From assembly GCF_002157875.1 (NCBI RefSeq), contig NZ_CP021376.1, positions 1,532,501-1,596,500 of the forward strand: a stretch of 64,000 nt of DNA, given 5' to 3'. The stretch comes from Oceanisphaera avium. Its GTDB lineage: Bacteria; Pseudomonadota; Gammaproteobacteria; Enterobacterales; Aeromonadaceae. The notes under the pieces are model-generated. The model saw only the letters and a list, made by a program, of their open reading frames with translations, did no database searches and was not told the origin of the DNA. Numbering within the stretch: position 1 is the first letter of the stretch; each line of letters begins with the position of its first letter. The position numbers and the translations under genes are program-made. This document shows positions 62,980 through 64,000 of this stretch, piece after piece.

Positions 62980-63133
62980 CTCGAAAAAAGAGCAGTAGAA
63001 AGGCGCTGTTTTACTCGATTTTGCCCGCCTCGCCCAGTACTTTATGGCTAAATAATGCTAATTTAATCGACAGTCAACGTCACACTTTCTTATTAATGCC
63101 ATCGCCGCTCGGTTAGGAGTTATCACCCGCAAT

Positions 63134-64000
63134 ATGATACATACCAGTAAATTTCATGCTCCTTGGTGGGCGCGCAGTGCTCATCTGCAAACCATATTGG
63201 CTAAAGTGTTACACCCTAATGGTATTGGCTTTCGTAAAGAACGCCTTGAGCTGCCAGATGGCGACTTTGTCGATCTGGCATGGGGATTACCTGAACAAGG
63301 GGACCATAAGCCGCTGGTGGTGTTATTTCATGGCTTAGAGGGCAATATCGACTCTCATTATATTCAAGGCATGATGGCTGCTATCCAGCAACAGGGCTGG
63401 CAGTGTGTGTTGATGCACTTTAGAGGCTGTAGCGGCGAGCCCAATCGCTATTTACAAGCTTATCATTGCGGTGCAATTGAAGACCCGCATTATTTACTAA
63501 CGCTATTGCGCCAACGCTACCCCGAGCGCGCCATTGCCGCCATTGGTTATTCGCTTGGGGGAATATGCTCGTTAACTACTTAGCTAAGCACCCTAATAAT
63601 ACGCTGTGTGCGGCGGTCATTATCTCGGCGCCATTGGCGCTTTCTGCCAGCGCCACCCGTATTAATAAAGGCTTATCTCGCGCCTATCAGCATTATTTAT
63701 TAAAGCGCATGCTCTTTAATTGGCAGCAACGCCTTCGCCGCCACCCCCAACATCAGTCGGAAGTGAAACCGTATCAGATAAAAAGTTTACGCCAATTTGA
63801 TGATCGCATTACCGCGCCCATTCATGGCTTTAAAGATGCTGAAGATTATTATCACCAATGCTCGGGCTTATCTTTATTAGATAAAATCAGCACGCCCACC
63901 TTAATGTTGCATGCCGCCGACGATCCTTTTATGAATGATGCAGCGATCCCCGATGCGAGCGATCTTTCTCCTGCTATTACTTATGAGCTAAGCCAACACG
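63134..64000 (+). pseudogene. yheT: YheT-family alpha/beta hydrolase gene, frameshifted and cut by the window end
   Basis: Matches E. coli YheT: LELPDGDFVDLAWG, FHGLEGNIDSHY, MHFRGCSGEPNR and the nucleophile motif GYSLGG. Translation then leaves frame at a run of five G (63557-63561). One extra G restores GYSLGGNMLVNYLAKHP, and the new frame stays open to the window edge, with the Asp-containing DDPFMNDAAIP late. The C-terminal end is outside the window. A homopolymer sequencing error or a real frameshift are both possible. Confidence 0.85.

Overview
The window is chromosomal DNA of a gammaproteobacterium. Almost every gene has a close Escherichia/Aeromonas/Vibrio-type counterpart, and several blocks keep the classical enterobacterial gene order: lptD-surA-pdxA-rsmA-apaG-apaH; the long nnrD-tsaE-amiB-mutL-miaA-hfq-hflX-hflK-hflC series; orn next to tRNA-Gly genes; rsgA-psd-mscM; epmA/efp/epmB; groES-groEL; fxsA; and fkpA-slyX-slyD-yheV-yheS-yheT. 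An Aeromonadales-like marine genus such as Oceanisphaera, Oceanimonas or Zobellella is my inference from gene order and composition, not something the sequence proves. There is no prophage, insertion sequence, CRISPR array or clear genomic island. The window is dominated by housekeeping genes.

Layout. 1-5.6 kb: rapA, rluA, a DUF3530 protein and a glycerate-dehydrogenase-like gene, facing djlA across a shared terminator. 6.8-13.5 kb: an outer-membrane biogenesis, cofactor and rRNA operon (lptD, surA, pdxA, rsmA, apaG, apaH). 13.6-16.1 kb, minus strand: folA, obgE, rpmA, rplU, divergent from ispB. 17.4-28.7 kb, minus strand: purA, then hflC, hflK, hflX, hfq, miaA, mutL, amiB, tsaE, nnrD, divergent from queG. 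30.3-31.2 kb: five identical tRNA-Gly(GCC) genes with two interleaved degenerate tRNA-like elements, all downstream of one strong promoter. 31.3-37.3 kb: orn, rsgA, psd, mscM. 37.3-42.8 kb: a LysR regulator and the EF-P system (epmA, efp, epmB), with guaC and a VOC protein between them. 43.2-45.6 kb: a two-gene membrane-signalling operon (a sulfite-oxidase-fold periplasmic protein and a catalytically degenerate GGDEF-EAL protein). 46.1-48.1 kb: groES-groEL behind a sigma-32-type promoter. 48.3-51.2 kb: a MATE exporter, fxsA, a lone N-terminal DsbD domain and a GIY-YIG protein. 51.2-55.1 kb: fkpA, a frameshifted WD40 lipoprotein gene, slyX, slyD, yheV and a divergent AraC-like gene. 55.2-64 kb: yheS, a TIGR02444 gene, rlmJ, a methyltransferase, a diguanylate cyclase, an acyltransferase, a broken LysE exporter gene and a frameshifted yheT that runs off the window.

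Functional themes are envelope quality control (LptD, SurA, HflKC, AmiB, FkpA, nDsbD, MscM, DjlA), translation (RluA, RsmA, MiaA, QueG, RlmJ, EF-P and its modification, ObgE, RsgA, L21/L27, tRNA-Gly) and cyclic-di-GMP-type signalling. The least ordinary parts are the tRNA-Gly array with its two conserved degenerate copies, a terminator-like hairpin placed at the predicted guaC transcription start, the two-gene degenerate GGDEF-EAL operon, the solo nDsbD at the ancestral dsbD position, and a cluster of single-base gene disruptions in the last 12 kb that could be real decay or sequence error. I did not find a convincing wholly new multi-gene system.
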